A stretch of 64,000 nt of DNA from Phascolarctos cinereus (lineage: Eukaryota > Chordata > Mammalia > Diprotodontia > Phascolarctidae): the NCBI RefSeq assembly GCF_002099425.1, contig NW_018344068.1:3297501-3361500 (forward strand), read 5' to 3'. Under the pieces are notes generated by a model. The model ran no database searches, was not told the origin of the DNA, and saw only the letters and a list, made by a program, of their open reading frames with translations. Position 1 is the first letter of the stretch. Every line of letters starts with the position of its first letter. A program made the position numbers and the translations under genes. Shown one piece after another: positions 42,441-53,939 of this stretch.

Positions 42441-43950
42441 AGTGACAATATTGGAAACTTCCTTTTGGAATTTGCTTTCAAAGTCAGATTATGATCCCCA
42501 AAGAAAATTAGTTCAATGATATTATAGTTGTATTTCCTTTTTTTCTTAACCTAATGTGGCATCATCCAGCAGGTCTCTTCTTCCTTCCTCATTTCCCAGT
42601 TCCCCATCACTCCACACTGGTTTATTCATTACACTTAGCCTCTAAGTGACATTTGGCATTTTCTACAAATTAAATACCCTTTCAGTGGAGCAAGATTTCT
42701 CACCACCGAGGTTCTTAAGAGGACTGTCCCATTAACTACTAGGGCCATTTCCAAAGAGAAATCCAGGAATTATCTGAATAATCACATTGTCACTGGAATA
42801 AATGTGTATCTTCCTCCTTGGAGTATGAATGGAACAGCCCTTATCTGGAGGTCTAAGTTCTTATGTGTGCATCAGTCATGTGACTAACAATCTTCCCTTT
42901 GTCCAAGGGGGTATTATAAAATCACTGATACTCCTAATTACTTAACCCACTTACTGTCTTTTCCACTTCCCTGAAGGCATAACTATCTCTTGTGGAAGCA
43001 TTCTTGTCTTCTATCTTATGAATATAAATCTGCAATGAGATTCAAAGACTCCAACTATAAAGACAGAGCTAAAACTCAGCTAAAACATCATTCCCACTTG
43101 GTGTCTGTAAGATTTTCACTGATGTAGAAAGTGGGCACAACTGAAAAAGGCACAAAGGCATGCACAGCAATGGTGGAAAAGAGGGACAATAATCTGTGAA
43201 GAGATTATTTTGCTGGGACAATATTCCTTGTACTTATTCAAGGAAAAGAAGATTTCGGTACTTCACAAAGATCCTTTTATCTGCCAGTGTTCTCCTAGAT
43301 GAGCTCTAATGGGTCTAGTAAATAAATACTGTCAAGCATCTTGATAGTCAACAGAGAAATGACATGGATTTCAGATCATTCTGAAGTTTTACCTACCATC
43401 AGATCTTTGAAAGCTGCTGAACTAGCCTGAGGGGCTTTATTGTATAAGTTCCATTTCTCTCAATGTTAAAAGCAAGAAAGGCTTTGAGAAGAGAGGAGTT
43501 TATCTTATTTGTTCCTCCCTAATGGGTTCTTTACTGGAAAAGGTGAACTGATTTTCTACTAGAGAGCTGTACCCCAAGTTACTACAGTTTCTGCTTTTGG
43601 CAAAAGAGATCCTATCAAACGTGTTCTAATTGCCATAAAAGTTGAGCACATTGGCCTAGGAACTTTGCAAAAATCAATTCAATGCAACAAACATTTGTTA
43701 AATGATTACTCAGAGAATGATTTCACTGAAACATTTTTCTTGAACATTTTTAGAAACAGAGGCCATAATCTACAACTTCTATTTTTCTTTAAAACAGATT
43801 ATGAAATGCAACAGTAATCCACACGAATTTGCTCAGAGAATGCTTTACAGATTCATATTCTGAAAAGAACTAAAATCCTCTGAATATTGTTTAAATGAAA
43901 TGAATGAATTAAAATGGTAATTTTTTCTTGAATTAGTAAGGGTCTCAAAT
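42441..43950. other. Unique stretch, candidate conserved noncoding DNA
   Basis: About 1.5 kb without any repeat recognised, unusually long for this window. No open frame or domain. Regulatory sequence is possible but untested. Confidence 0.4.
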
Positions 43951-43954
43951 AATC

Positions 43955-44075
43955 AAACCAAATAAGCATTTAATAAGCCCCAACTTTATGCAAGGGACTG
44001 TGCTAGATGTTGGGGATGCAAGAACGAAAGGAAAAATAGTCCCTGACTTCAAGGGGTTTATATTATAGTAAAAGG
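43955..44075 (-). mobile_element. L2 LINE 3' end
   Basis: Antisense: 'aataagcatttaataagccc', 'gcaagggactgtgctagatg', 'gtccctgacttcaaggggtt'. Confidence 0.85.
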
Positions 44076-44758
44076 GAAATGCTAAGAAGTGAAACTTAGT
44101 CTGACTTTATGAAAATATGGCAAGCATAAAAACTTTCTTTTCAGTCTCTTTTTCTTTTGTTATTAAAAACAAAAAAAGACTTCCCAAACTCAAAAGATCA
44201 GGACACTTTGAGAAGCTTTTGCACAGCCATCTTCTGAACACTTAAATATAAATGAATTAGAAATGCCCCCGTTTCCTCCCTATTGCAAATATAATAGTTA
44301 AATAAGGGAAGGAAGGAGCCTGGCAAAATGTATTTTCCCAAACTCAAACCACTGGGAAAACACTTGGAGACATTCAAACAACTGAAAGTCTCCCATACTT
44401 ACTCTGAAGATTTATAGATCAGATGAGAGATTGAACTTTGCTAAACTAAGGTTTCTGCAATTTTCCCCCTGGGATAGAGGTAAATATTTTCAAGCTGTTC
44501 TTTGAAAAGATGTGTTTAACTTCCTAGTCTTAGGGTACTCCTACTATGATTTCCCCAAAGTCCCATTTCCTATCCTTAATCTCACAGTGCAAACAATGAC
44601 AGGAAGACACTTCCAATTCAGATGTTTTATTCAGTGCCATTAGGTATTTAGCATTTACCTGTTTATTTACATAGGGGCAGGGCTTTTAAAAAAATACATT
44701 ACTGAGGATTCCAGAGAATTTTAGATATCGACAGGGCTTCTTCCCCTTTCAGGCCTGA
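44076..44758. other. Unique stretch
   Basis: Nothing recognised. Confidence 0.4.
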
Positions 44759-44759
44759 G

Positions 44760-44953
44760 TTCATGAATTTAGAGCTAGAAGAAATATTAGAGGTGATCTA
44801 GCATACTTCACTCTTTCAAAAAACAAACAAACCAACAGGTGAAGAAACTGTGGCACAGCACGGCTGATTGCCAAATATTGCACAGGTAGCAGGGCTGAGA
44901 TTTGGACTCTGGCTCCAAATCCAGAACTCTTCTCCAGGCATCACATTGCCTGT
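44760..44953 (-). repeat. MIR-like SINE with CR1/L3-type tail
   Basis: Antisense: 'gaatttagagctagaagaaa', 'gaggtgatctagcatacttc', 'caggtgaagaaactgtggca', 'tttggactctggctccaaat'. A small (AAAC)n run sits inside. Confidence 0.82.
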
Positions 44954-45524
44954 TTTTCTTCTTTCCTTTTGCTACTTACTCATATTCAACACTGCTGTTG
45001 AAGGGTGGCTCTCCGGGCCCAACAAAGTTAAAGTCTGTATTCTTGATCTAACAAAATGCTTCACTCCATTTATGGAGAGTGCTAGTGTAACTCTCACACG
45101 GTATGTGGCCACCCCCTCTCTTGCTCCCCTAACCAAGCTGGCTTCCTCACTCTAACCCACCTTAAGACTGCAGATCCCAAGTTCCCAGAGAGAAGCCACT
45201 ACCGAGCAGCTACCACTCAAACACTCACGGTCCTACAGATAGCCTTGCTGACAGTGGCAAGAAGGGGGGAGTGGGCAGAGGTTCACTCCTACCGCTTGAT
45301 ACTTTAGTTCCTGAGATGCCACCAATTTTTATGAATATTTACATGAAATCAGTCACCACTAACTCTCAAACCTAAAACACGTATTTAACATGACAAAAAC
45401 CAAGAACAGCCATCGCATCCTAGTTACTCAATGTAAGGCAAATGCAAGAATAATAAAAATATCACAATCTGCCCATTGACTTGCAGTAAAACCTACAGAA
45501 ATCTAACAGGCGGGGCGGCTGGCT
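44954..45524. other. Unique stretch
   Basis: Nothing recognised; composition is a little richer in GC around 45100-45300. Confidence 0.4.
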
Positions 45525-45526
45525 GG

Positions 45527-45728
45527 TGGTTGTCCTTCATTCTCGAAGAGGACCAAAATGACATGACGTCACGTTACAAATGCTAGAGTCACGTTGCAGT
45601 GTGCCCGACTGTGGCCGATCAGACCAATACGAGCTCAGAATGTTCTACCACAGGTCAGGCGCACATAGTCCATGTGGACGCATAGGGTGGATTTTCTAAA
45701 TTTGGAAATGCATGTGCTCAGGGAAATT
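45527..45728 (-). mobile_element. LINE 3' fragment with zinc-finger-like peptide
   Basis: Minus strand 45592-45666 reads TCGRTF, then a stop codon, then ARIGLIGHSRAHC. This matches the C-terminal C2H2-like finger C-x2-C-G-R-x-F-x-A-R-I-G-L-x-S-H-S-R-x-H found at the end of some vertebrate LINE proteins. The first Cys is Arg here and a stop replaces one residue, so it is dead. It is CpG-richer than its surroundings. The plus-strand block 'ccttcattctcgaagaggac' recurs in altered form at 35825. Confidence 0.72.
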
Positions 45729-47212
45729 CACAGCTCTGGATTTCAAGCCTTTAGGTCCTTGGTCCCCTCATGAAAAAAATCCGCTCCACACAAACTTGCT
45801 TCTTTGCTAGGTCATCTTTTTCTATTAGGAGTCATTCTCCTTCTGGGCAAAGCCACTCCTTTTCTACTATAGAGAATGAATGAAACAAAAGGCTCTTTTT
45901 GTTCACAGTATCATTCAACAGGGTACTGAGAAAAATGTCACACCCTTTCATGGCATGCAGTTCCCATAAGCCAAAGAATGACCAAATTCCTCGGTTCACC
46001 CATAACTACTACAAGATTCTGCTTTGTCGAATCATCTCCAAGTGTGCTCTTACAGCTCAGCAGAGCTCACAGCAAAACTTGTGAGGCTGGCTTTCTGGGC
46101 AATGCAGATAAGCACAGCCAGCTCTTCACTCGACAGGATTTTGCCTTGTTCAATCAACTCCAAGATTCTTCTCATGGCAAAGCAAACGCAAATCCTATCT
46201 TTCTCTTTCTGTTTCTCTCTCACACACCACAGAAAGAAGTAGAGAACCACCAGGTACCTGTGAAGAGCTTTACTTTCAAGATGCAGATGGCATTGGAGGG
46301 CAATAACCTCCAGGAGCTTTGGCTTTTCTACAGCCCATCAGCACACTCCCAGCACAGCAGCTGAAGCCTTCCTATCAGTTCACCACCCTGCCAATTCTTT
46401 ACTACTCTACTATTCTTGCTGCCTTCTTCATAGGTTTTTTTTGAACCACTATCAATGCTTCTCAAAACAAAGCATCCTTTTTGTCAGTGACATCTTTACC
46501 TTCCAAAGTACAATTCAAGAAACCCATGCTTGTGTCAATTATGAACCTAACAATCCTTAATGTTCCCACAATCTACAGTTATTTTATTTGTAATTTTTGC
46601 TTAGAACTTTCTAAAACTCTAAAAATAGTCACACACAAATGAGCAGTGGAGCCACAATGCCCGGCAGCCACAATTAGCTCAGTCCATCTCTGCCTTCAAA
46701 CAGGTTCTTTCAGTATATTCATCTGAGTGGCAATTCTCTCTCTAGTACTCCTAACAGTCTGTACCTCTTTATCTGAGAAATTGTGTTTCTTCACAAGTTG
46801 ATTATATCTTTCTTCCTCACACAAAATTTCTTTTTTCTTCTCCTTTCAACAACCAAACTGTTCACATATGAAAGGGGCAATACTTACACTAGAAAAGAGG
46901 TTATGAAAAGGGGTTCTGAGTCTTATCATCACTCTCTACCAAGTCCAAAAGTAACCCTTTTAATAAATGTTTTGGCACTGATTTCTTCCAGTCCACAGTC
47001 TTTTTTAATATACCTTTTTATTATTCCAGGGCTCATGGTACAATTTGTAGACCATTCAGGCTTTCAGTATTTTCTCCTTCCTTTTATTTCTTTTAGGTAC
47101 TGGGAAGAAGAGGAAGTGGTAAAACCAACCAGATAATAATAGGCTACTTGCTAAGAGTTCTGCTAAATTTTTAGATGAGAAAGGAGATGAGGACAGATAT
47201 CCTCACGTATTA
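45729..47212. other. Unique stretch
   Basis: No family recognised. A 128-codon plus frame (45978-46364) and a 66-codon minus frame (46050-46250) overlap here, neither with a domain I can name. A 28-base direct repeat lies inside (46015 and 46137). A 117-codon frame at 46783-47136 is Phe/Leu-rich from a T-rich tract. Confidence 0.4.
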
Positions 47213-47214
47213 AA

Positions 47215-47690
47215 TCTGGTCAATGTGCACTGTGTGCTTCTCTGCTCATAAAATTATCCCCCCCACCTTTCCAATGCCTACTGAGTAAAATTTGAATGTC
47301 TTTGTTTAACATATTTTACACATTCTATGTTCTGACGAAACTGGACTTATTCTATGTCTTCTGAGTCTGCCCCTTGCTATTCTCAATCCTCTTTCTAATT
47401 CACCTGATGAACTCCTACCTACCCTTTAAAACCAAGTCAAATGCTACTTCATCTAGAAAGCCTTCTTTGATGCCCAGTATCAGTAACAATATTTCCCCTA
47501 AAAATCGCACTATTTTTCCTTGGGCAGAAATCTTACCTGAATATCAGCTCCTCAAGAGCAGGGGTAATTTTTTTTTCCCCTGCTTGAAAGTTCCTTCTAG
47601 CTCTAAAATTTTATGATGCTTGTGCTCTCCCCCAGGACTTAGCAGAATGATGACATATAGTAGGTACTAAAAAATATGCCTTGAATACTG
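47215..47690 (+). mobile_element. L2 LINE, 3' part
   Basis: Sense: 'cctttccaatgcctactgag', 'atgctacttcatctagaaag', 'ccttctttgatgcccagtat', 'atatagtaggtactaaaaaa'. A short MIR-like tail ('agttccttctagctctaaaa') sits inside at about 47588-47620. Confidence 0.8.
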
Positions 47691-47748
47691 CATATTTTGA
47701 ATCTTCTCTTACATTCTGCTGTGTAGACAGCAACGCTTTTTTTCTTTC

Positions 47749-47840
47749 CTTATTTTGTATTTAAGTTTTAGTGCTTAAGTTTATAATATGCTTCTTTTTC
47801 TTTTCTTATTGTGTATTTAAGTTTTAGTATTTAAGTTTCA
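47749..47840 (+). repeat. Local tandem duplication, 58-base period
   Basis: 'tatttaagttttagtgctta' at about 47757 recurs as 'tatttaagttttagtattta' at about 47815. Two diverged copies in T-rich sequence. Confidence 0.7.
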
Positions 47841-49795
47841 AATATATTTTAAAAATATTTAAGAATATTCCTTAAGTAAAATTCAGGATTGTTATTCTTC
47901 TTAAGATTTGCTGAGTCAATTCATGTGAGTTATACTCACATTTCATAACTTTTATTTTAGCAAAAAAAAAATATATTCACAGTGCATATGAAAACTGTTT
48001 AATCAAAATACTTTGGATGATTTGCAATTTTATTTGGGAATATTCTCTCTACAAATATACAAGATATTCTTCCATGATGCCTTCTCACTCTACATCCTAC
48101 AAGATGACGCCTCCTTATCTCACCCCCTTTTTCTCCACATGCCATAACAGAAGATCCACCCACTGCACTTGAGACTTTCTTTCACTTTTTCTGTTTCTAG
48201 CAGGCACATTCACAACAACACAAAACAAAGAAATATGGGAAAACTTTATGGTCCAAGGGAAAACGAGCAACCCCATTAAAGAACTTAGTCATAAGTGAAT
48301 CAAAAATTCATTCTAACCAACTCATTCTTAGAAATTCTCTTTTTCTGGGTCCCCAATAGACTTACTTCCCATGGAAAGATGAAAGTTGTGAATGATACAG
48401 GTTTCCTGCAGTTTCCAATGTTTGCTTCACCAAACAGACAATGTATCTTTTGGCCCCACGGGAGTGAGAATACAGCTGTATAAACTTAGTGTAGGAGGAG
48501 GTATCTGAGACAGCATGATCATATCCTTATCTCCACCTACCCTTCCCCCATCTTGTGCACATGAATGCAAACGTACGATGTATGCACATACACAAACAAC
48601 AACCAGAATAAATAAAATCCTTGAAAACCAACCTGATTTAAAAAAAACCCAAATTGTACAATTTTGACTACACTTTTGGAATGATAATACCCATTTAAAT
48701 AGATGCCTGTTAATTAGTCTCTCAAGGCAGCTTTGAAGTTAGTTTTCAGTAGTGGCCTGAACAGACCAAATTTGTTTTCAAAGGCTCTTTTTTTTTTTAA
48801 GCATTTGAGAGGGTCCAAGAAGAAGGCCTTACGATTTCAAATATGAAGCACACCAAAGGGCACACACCAGTCCCTTTTATATGTTGGTTGGATTGAATGG
48901 GCACTTAATTTTTCCCTGAGTAGTTTAAACTCTTTGCACGAATTAGTTAAATGAATGTATAGATTAACCTACAAAGGTACCCATGTCTGGGATGGAGAAC
49001 TTCATTGTTTTCTCCTTGTTTTTGATGATCTTTTGTGAAGCCAAAGTGGTTTAAATAACCTAATCTAGTAAACATGGAGAAAAATGGGGACTGATAAAAC
49101 AAATATGGAGAAAGTAGGGGTGTGTCCCAATCCCAAACTCAGCAGGAGATTCTGATATAAGCAGGAGACATGTTACTTGAATACTGGGGGAGACAGCAAA
49201 TAGTACTGACTCAACCTAAACTACCAAGGAGCAGAAAAAAAGAGAGTCATTTGAATAGTAGCAGCAGCAGAAATTCCCAATAGGTTCAGAGAGACCTTTT
49301 GTTAATTTCCTATGCCATAGCCTCAGGCAGTAACAAAACCCGAGGCTATGGGATTGGGTGGTGGAGGGGGGTGGGCAAGGTCCAATAGGATGTTTCAAAA
49401 GAACCAAAGTGCTCTAGTTCTGAGTTGTGATTTGTGCTGCAAATGTAGTTACAAAGTAACCTTTGTTTTGGGGGGGGATCCACTGTGAAGAAGGTGAGGA
49501 GCACCATCGGTTGAAGAGCTGCAAAGCTGCGGAATCCAACAAATAAGCGAGTTGTGGGAGGCTCAGCTAAGAACAAGAGGCAGGGCGGATGGTGATGGGA
49601 AGTAGCAAGCAGTGTCATCTAGTGAAAACTGCCAAGAACAGAGTAATGTGGAACAAACCCTAGTTTCTCCCTTCACTGGAGTCCCACTCTGGGGAATCAA
49701 GGAGATCTACAAGTCTCCAATGAAAGAACTGCCCACTAGGGTAAGGGGCAGAGTGTCTGACTTGGCCTCTACTCTAGCCATCATCCCCATCTCCG
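47841..49795. other. Unique stretch
   Basis: Almost 2 kb without a recognised repeat or gene. A G-rich segment lies at 49355-49380. Frames up to 90 codons have no domain. Confidence 0.45.
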
Positions 49796-49799
49796 CTCG

Positions 49800-50065
49800 A
49801 GTAGAATTCTGGACTCCTCCGTGATGCTGGGCTCTGAGCTTTCACCTCTATCTTGCCTGAAAGTAAGCCTCCACACCACCTTCCAGACATCTCCACACCA
49901 TGCTGTCTCCTCCTTGTCACCTTTTCCAGCACCATTTTATGTGCTGCCTTCCCCTTTAGAATTTAAGCTCCTGGAGAGCAGGTTACTGTCTTGCTTCCTT
50001 TTATTTGTATCCCCATTACTTAGCATAGTGCCTAGCTAGCATAATAAATACTTCCTAACTGTCCT
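49800..50065 (+). mobile_element. L2 LINE 3' terminus
   Basis: Sense: 'agaatttaagctcctggaga', 'tgtatccccattacttagca', 'gcctagctagcataataaat'. The part before 49920 is only weakly L2-like. Confidence 0.75.
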
Positions 50066-50342
50066 ATCTTAATAAAATTAATTTATGTTTTCAGTTTTGT
50101 GACCCTTAGTACTTACAAAGAGAGTCAGTGGCTACCTTCTGGGGAGTGCCAGACACTGTCACTCCCAGTTTATCTTGGCTGGGGCAATGAACCAGGGAAG
50201 TAAGGGGTCCTCAAAGTGTACCTTGGGACTTTTGAGTCAGAAGAAAGTTTGACACAAGAGCTACATGGAGTTGAAGAAACCACTATGAAATATGTAGTAT
50301 TACAGTGTACATTTCACAGGTAAAGAGACTTAAGGAAGAATA
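50066..50342. other. Unique spacer
   Basis: Nothing recognised. Confidence 0.4.
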
Positions 50343-50344
50343 AC

Positions 50345-51130
50345 CTGACATTGAACATCCTCCATAATCTAGCCCCTCCCTAACTTTCCAGTCTCATCCA
50401 TTACACTATTCCCTTTCCCATGAGCTACCCTCTGGCCCACCAGGCTAATAATAATAATAACAATAGCTAATATTTATATAGTATTTACCATGTGCCAGGC
50501 ACTATGCTTTTCAATTATTATCTCATCTGATTCTCACAACAACCCTGCAAGATAGGTGGTATTATTATCTCCATTTTATAGATGAGAAAACTGAGGCAAT
50601 AAGAGGTTAAGTAACTTGTCCAGGGTCACACAGTTAATAATCCTGAGGCAGGATTTGAACTCAGGTCTTTCTGACTCTAGGCCCTGAGCTCTCTCCATTG
50701 TTCCTCCGAGCTACCTGGATTATCTAACATCTCTCATACACTTCTTGTACTTCCTCACCTCCATGTCCACTCTCATGCTTCTCCCTATACCTGGAATACA
50801 CTTCCCTTCCCACCCTTTGAAATCTTACATATCTGTCATATCCCAGCTCAAATGTCATCTCCTCTTGCCCACCTTCCCAGAGTTCCTCAGTTTGAAATGA
50901 TCTTTTATTCCTCTGACCTTGCATTACACTTTGTGTCTCTCATGTTTTTAGTATTTTCTATACTAAAAGAACTGAATATGTATTGTACAGTACCACACAC
51001 CTTTGTATGTATTGTATTTCCCTTGGTAGATTATAAATTCTATGAGCATAGGAACCATGTCTTTTAATTATCTTTGTATCTCTCTTACCACATATCATAG
51101 TGCACATAATAAAAAGCCCTCAAATGAATG
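50345..51130 (+). mobile_element. L2 LINE split by an antisense MIR
   Basis: The left part, 50345-50443 ('cctccataatctagcccctc', 'ttccctttcccatgagctac'), and right part, 50719-51130 ('cctatacctggaatacactt', 'tcccagctcaaatgtcatct', 'taaattctatgagcatagga', 'tatcatagtgcacataataa'), form one sense L2 reaching the terminus. Confidence 0.85.
50444..50718 (-). repeat. MIR-type CORE-SINE inside L2, near full length
   Basis: Antisense: (TAA)n, 'taccatgtgccaggcactat', 'ctccattttatagatgagaa', 'gtccagggtcacacagttaa', 'ggatttgaactcaggtcttt', ending near 'gagctacctgg'. L2 continues on both sides, so this MIR is the later arrival. Confidence 0.92.
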
Positions 51131-51538
51131 AATCTAGCCAGTTAAATAGCTTGTTAGATGCCACTTGGGAAGAACTTCGTGAATTTCAGCTTCTGTGGAT
51201 GAGCTGAAGGTCTCTGCTTTTAGGGCTTATTTATATAGTCTATTGACTGTGGAACAAAGTACTCTAGTATAAAGGAGGACAGGAAGAATCATGATACCTA
51301 CTTATGCATCTGTTCAGGACTTTATACAGTTCTAGGTTTGGTCTCCCAAAATGGAAACCAAATTGGGAGCTAGAATGAATATAAGGGAAAAGTATAACTG
51401 TAGCAGGATAGGACCTGAAAAATTAATTCAGTAAGAGGTACAGCCTGCAAAATACATTGTTCTTACAAAGGCATTCCAGGGATACTGGCAATGTGGAGAT
51501 GGGCTAGAACTAGCTGCTTCATGTTGGGGGTGGAGACT
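51131..51538. other. Unique spacer
   Basis: A worn CR1/L3 piece is possible around 51330-51480, not firm. Confidence 0.35.
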
Positions 51539-51539
51539 G

Positions 51540-51893
51540 AGAGGTAGGGGGCTGGAAAGGTAGGTCGGGGTCAAATTGTTAGACTTTTATCACGTACGCA
51601 ATAGTGAATCACTAACAGTTAAGAGGGTAAGGTACAGGGCTTCACATTAAAGTGAATAATCTGGCAAAATGTTTAGGATGGATTGGAAATGGGAGAGACT
51701 GAAGGCAGGGAACCCAGGAAAAAGGATACTGCAATAGTTCAAGTTGAAGGAATTAAGGATATTGATTAGAATAGTGGCACTGGGCATACACAAGAAATGG
51801 ATACAAAAGCCATTTCAAAGGAACAATGAACAGTTTGGGCACCTAGACAGATAAGAAGACTTAAGCAAATTAGAGCTGACATTAAGTTTAATT
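51540..51893 (-). mobile_element. L2 LINE fragment
   Basis: Antisense: 'ggatggattggaaatgggag', 'gatactgcaatagttcaagt', 'tagagctgacattaagttt'. The internal part of L2 without its 3' end. Confidence 0.75.
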
Positions 51894-51894
51894 T

Positions 51895-52012
51895 TTAGAT
51901 TTTAAGATCCTGGAGGGTAGGGGTTGTTTCTTTTTATTATTAGTATCCCCAGTGCTTAACACAGTGCCTGGCACACAGCAGGTGCTTAATAAATGTTTAA
52001 TGGATTGGACTG
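51895..52012 (+). mobile_element. L2 LINE 3' terminus
   Basis: Sense: 'gatcctggagggtaggggtt', 'cccagtgcttaacacagtgc', 'cacagcaggtgcttaataaa'. It directly abuts the antisense L2 before it, so the two are head to tail in opposite senses. Confidence 0.92.
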
Positions 52013-52548
52013 AATTTATGGAGATTTAGAGAGACATGTAAATTCAGGTTTATGGGATTTTAAGGAACAGAGCTATGGATATACTAGATTCAATGGGAAT
52101 TTGGGTGTTCATGAGTTCATTTTGACCCACAAAATTATAATGAGTTGTTTTAAAATATGGTACAATCTGTTCTGTATTTCTACCGATAACAAGGAGGAAA
52201 GATCAAGTTATTTCAGCCCATTTGGAATTATCATAACCCCCAGAGAGACCTAAATTCCTAATTTAAAAAATACTAAGAGACCATACAATTTATCCAGATT
52301 CATGTTTCTGGAATGAAATCAAATATAGCTAGATCATTCATGATTTGAGTGTTGTTCCTATCTTTTTTTTAAAAAGAAATGTGTAAGTTAATCAGATGGA
52401 CAGTCTGAGATCCTTATATTTGCCCAGGAAAAAGCTTAAAATTTAGAACTTTGTTACTTTCTGTCATGGCTATCTTAGCATCCTGGCTGGATCCTAGACA
52501 TTTTCATAAATCAATTGCAAACATAGTAAAGGGGAACATAGCCCAGGC
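52013..52548. other. Unique spacer
   Basis: A further antisense L2 trace may run to about 52100. Otherwise nothing recognised. Confidence 0.4.
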
Positions 52549-52549
52549 A

Positions 52550-52672
52550 TTGAACTGGTAATACTTCCCTTCCATCAGCAACTGTAGATAATTCTTTGCC
52601 ACTGACTCACTGTGTGGCCTAGGGCAGGTCCTACAACCTCAGTTTCACTGGTAAAAGGGGAGAGCTCATCAA
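52550..52672 (+). repeat. MIR-type fragment
   Basis: Sense: 'cactgactcactgtgtggcc', 'tagggcaggtcctacaacct'. Confidence 0.7.
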
Positions 52673-53700
52673 ATACTCAGAGAAGATAAATCTCAGGAAA
52701 AAAAATAGAATGTGGTTCCTACCCTTCTTAATAGTCAAGTAGGTTGTTGACTGAGAATGATACTAACCTGAGGCTCAAGTTGAATGTAATCTTCTCCAAA
52801 GTACCATTATCTGATTCATGCATTAGTCCTCTATGTGTGTATGTCTAAACTATGGTCAGTGTTTGCGCTAAAGCTTAAGTTGATGGACCAATGGCGACTC
52901 TCTCCCTCTTACAAGCTGTATTTCTGAAGACTGCCAGGCTGCCCTGGTTTTTGGACCCTGTGATGGCACCTAGTTCCAATTAATAAGGTTCACATACTGA
53001 TTAACAGCATGATTCACATCTCTTGTTAAGTGCATTCTGCAACAAACAAAACTGTATTTCAAGGCAATTGACTTAATGGTTAAAATAAATACCTTCCAAA
53101 ATTCGATTTTCAAGTAGCTGAACCTTTTCCACCTTTACTACTAATTCAAACTTCCTTCAAATTATTTTTTTAAGTAATATAACAATTTGTTTTTCATTAG
53201 AGCTTGTCAAAGCTGAACTTCAGTTTATTTTGAGAGAAAGCAGTACTCTCAAGAAACTGTTTAGTGCAATTTGAATGACGCCCAAAGGGGTTATTGCAGC
53301 CACAATCAAAATAGAGTTTATAGCACTGGATAGGGCTGACACTTTATTTAATGATTATTAAAAAAAAAAAAGCCAGTCTGAATCAGAAGCTAATTAAATG
53401 CACTCCTATGGCTAGCAGTAAGTGCTTCTGGGTCATTCTTGCTACTGCAAAATGTAAGAATGTAGTTTGTAACTACTCACTACTATATTTCAAAGTTTCT
53501 TACCTAATTGAGGGTGGCATTGGCTCAGACCTGTCTATATTAGATGTTGTCTTTCTTGAAACAGATCTCATGAGTCACTACCACACGAAAGAACACTCTT
53601 GGGGAAATTCTGAGAAACAATGGATTCTACCTATAGAAGTTGCATTACCTATGGTTAGGATGGTATTTAATGTTGGATGGCTTAAGTGAAACTAAAATAA
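52673..53700. other. Unique stretch, candidate conserved noncoding DNA
   Basis: About 1 kb free of recognisable repeats. Nothing coding; the 112-codon frame at 53351-53689 begins in an A run and has no domain. Confidence 0.4.
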
Positions 53701-53714
53701 ATATATATGTACAC

Positions 53715-53745
53715 CCAAGCACGCACACATACACACACACTCCCA
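53715..53745. repeat. Short (CA)n microsatellite
   Basis: Interrupted CA units. Confidence 0.85.
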
Positions 53746-53756
53746 ACTTACTTGAT

Positions 53757-53934
53757 GACCAAATTACAGAATCTCAGAGTTGGCTAGGACCTCAGAGGTC
53801 ATCTCATGTATATCTTTTATATCATCCTAGAAAAATTATCATTAAGCCTCTGCTTAAAGCCCTGTAATGACAGGGAGCTCATCACCACACAGGATATTCC
53901 ATTCCATTGTTTGGACAGCTCTAATTTTTAAAAA
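53757..53934 (-). mobile_element. CR1/L3 LINE fragment
   Basis: Antisense: 'aatctcagagttggctagga', 'cctctgcttaaagccctgta', 'cagggagctcatcaccacac', 'attgtttggacagctctaat'. Confidence 0.82.
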
Positions 53935-53939
53935 CTATT

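Noticed and set aside
46050-46250. Helical peptide RILELIEQGKILSSEELAVL resembling a short bacterial oligomerisation motif
   Set aside because: Bacterial origin makes no sense here, the frame is only 66 codons, and the likeness is general amphipathic composition.
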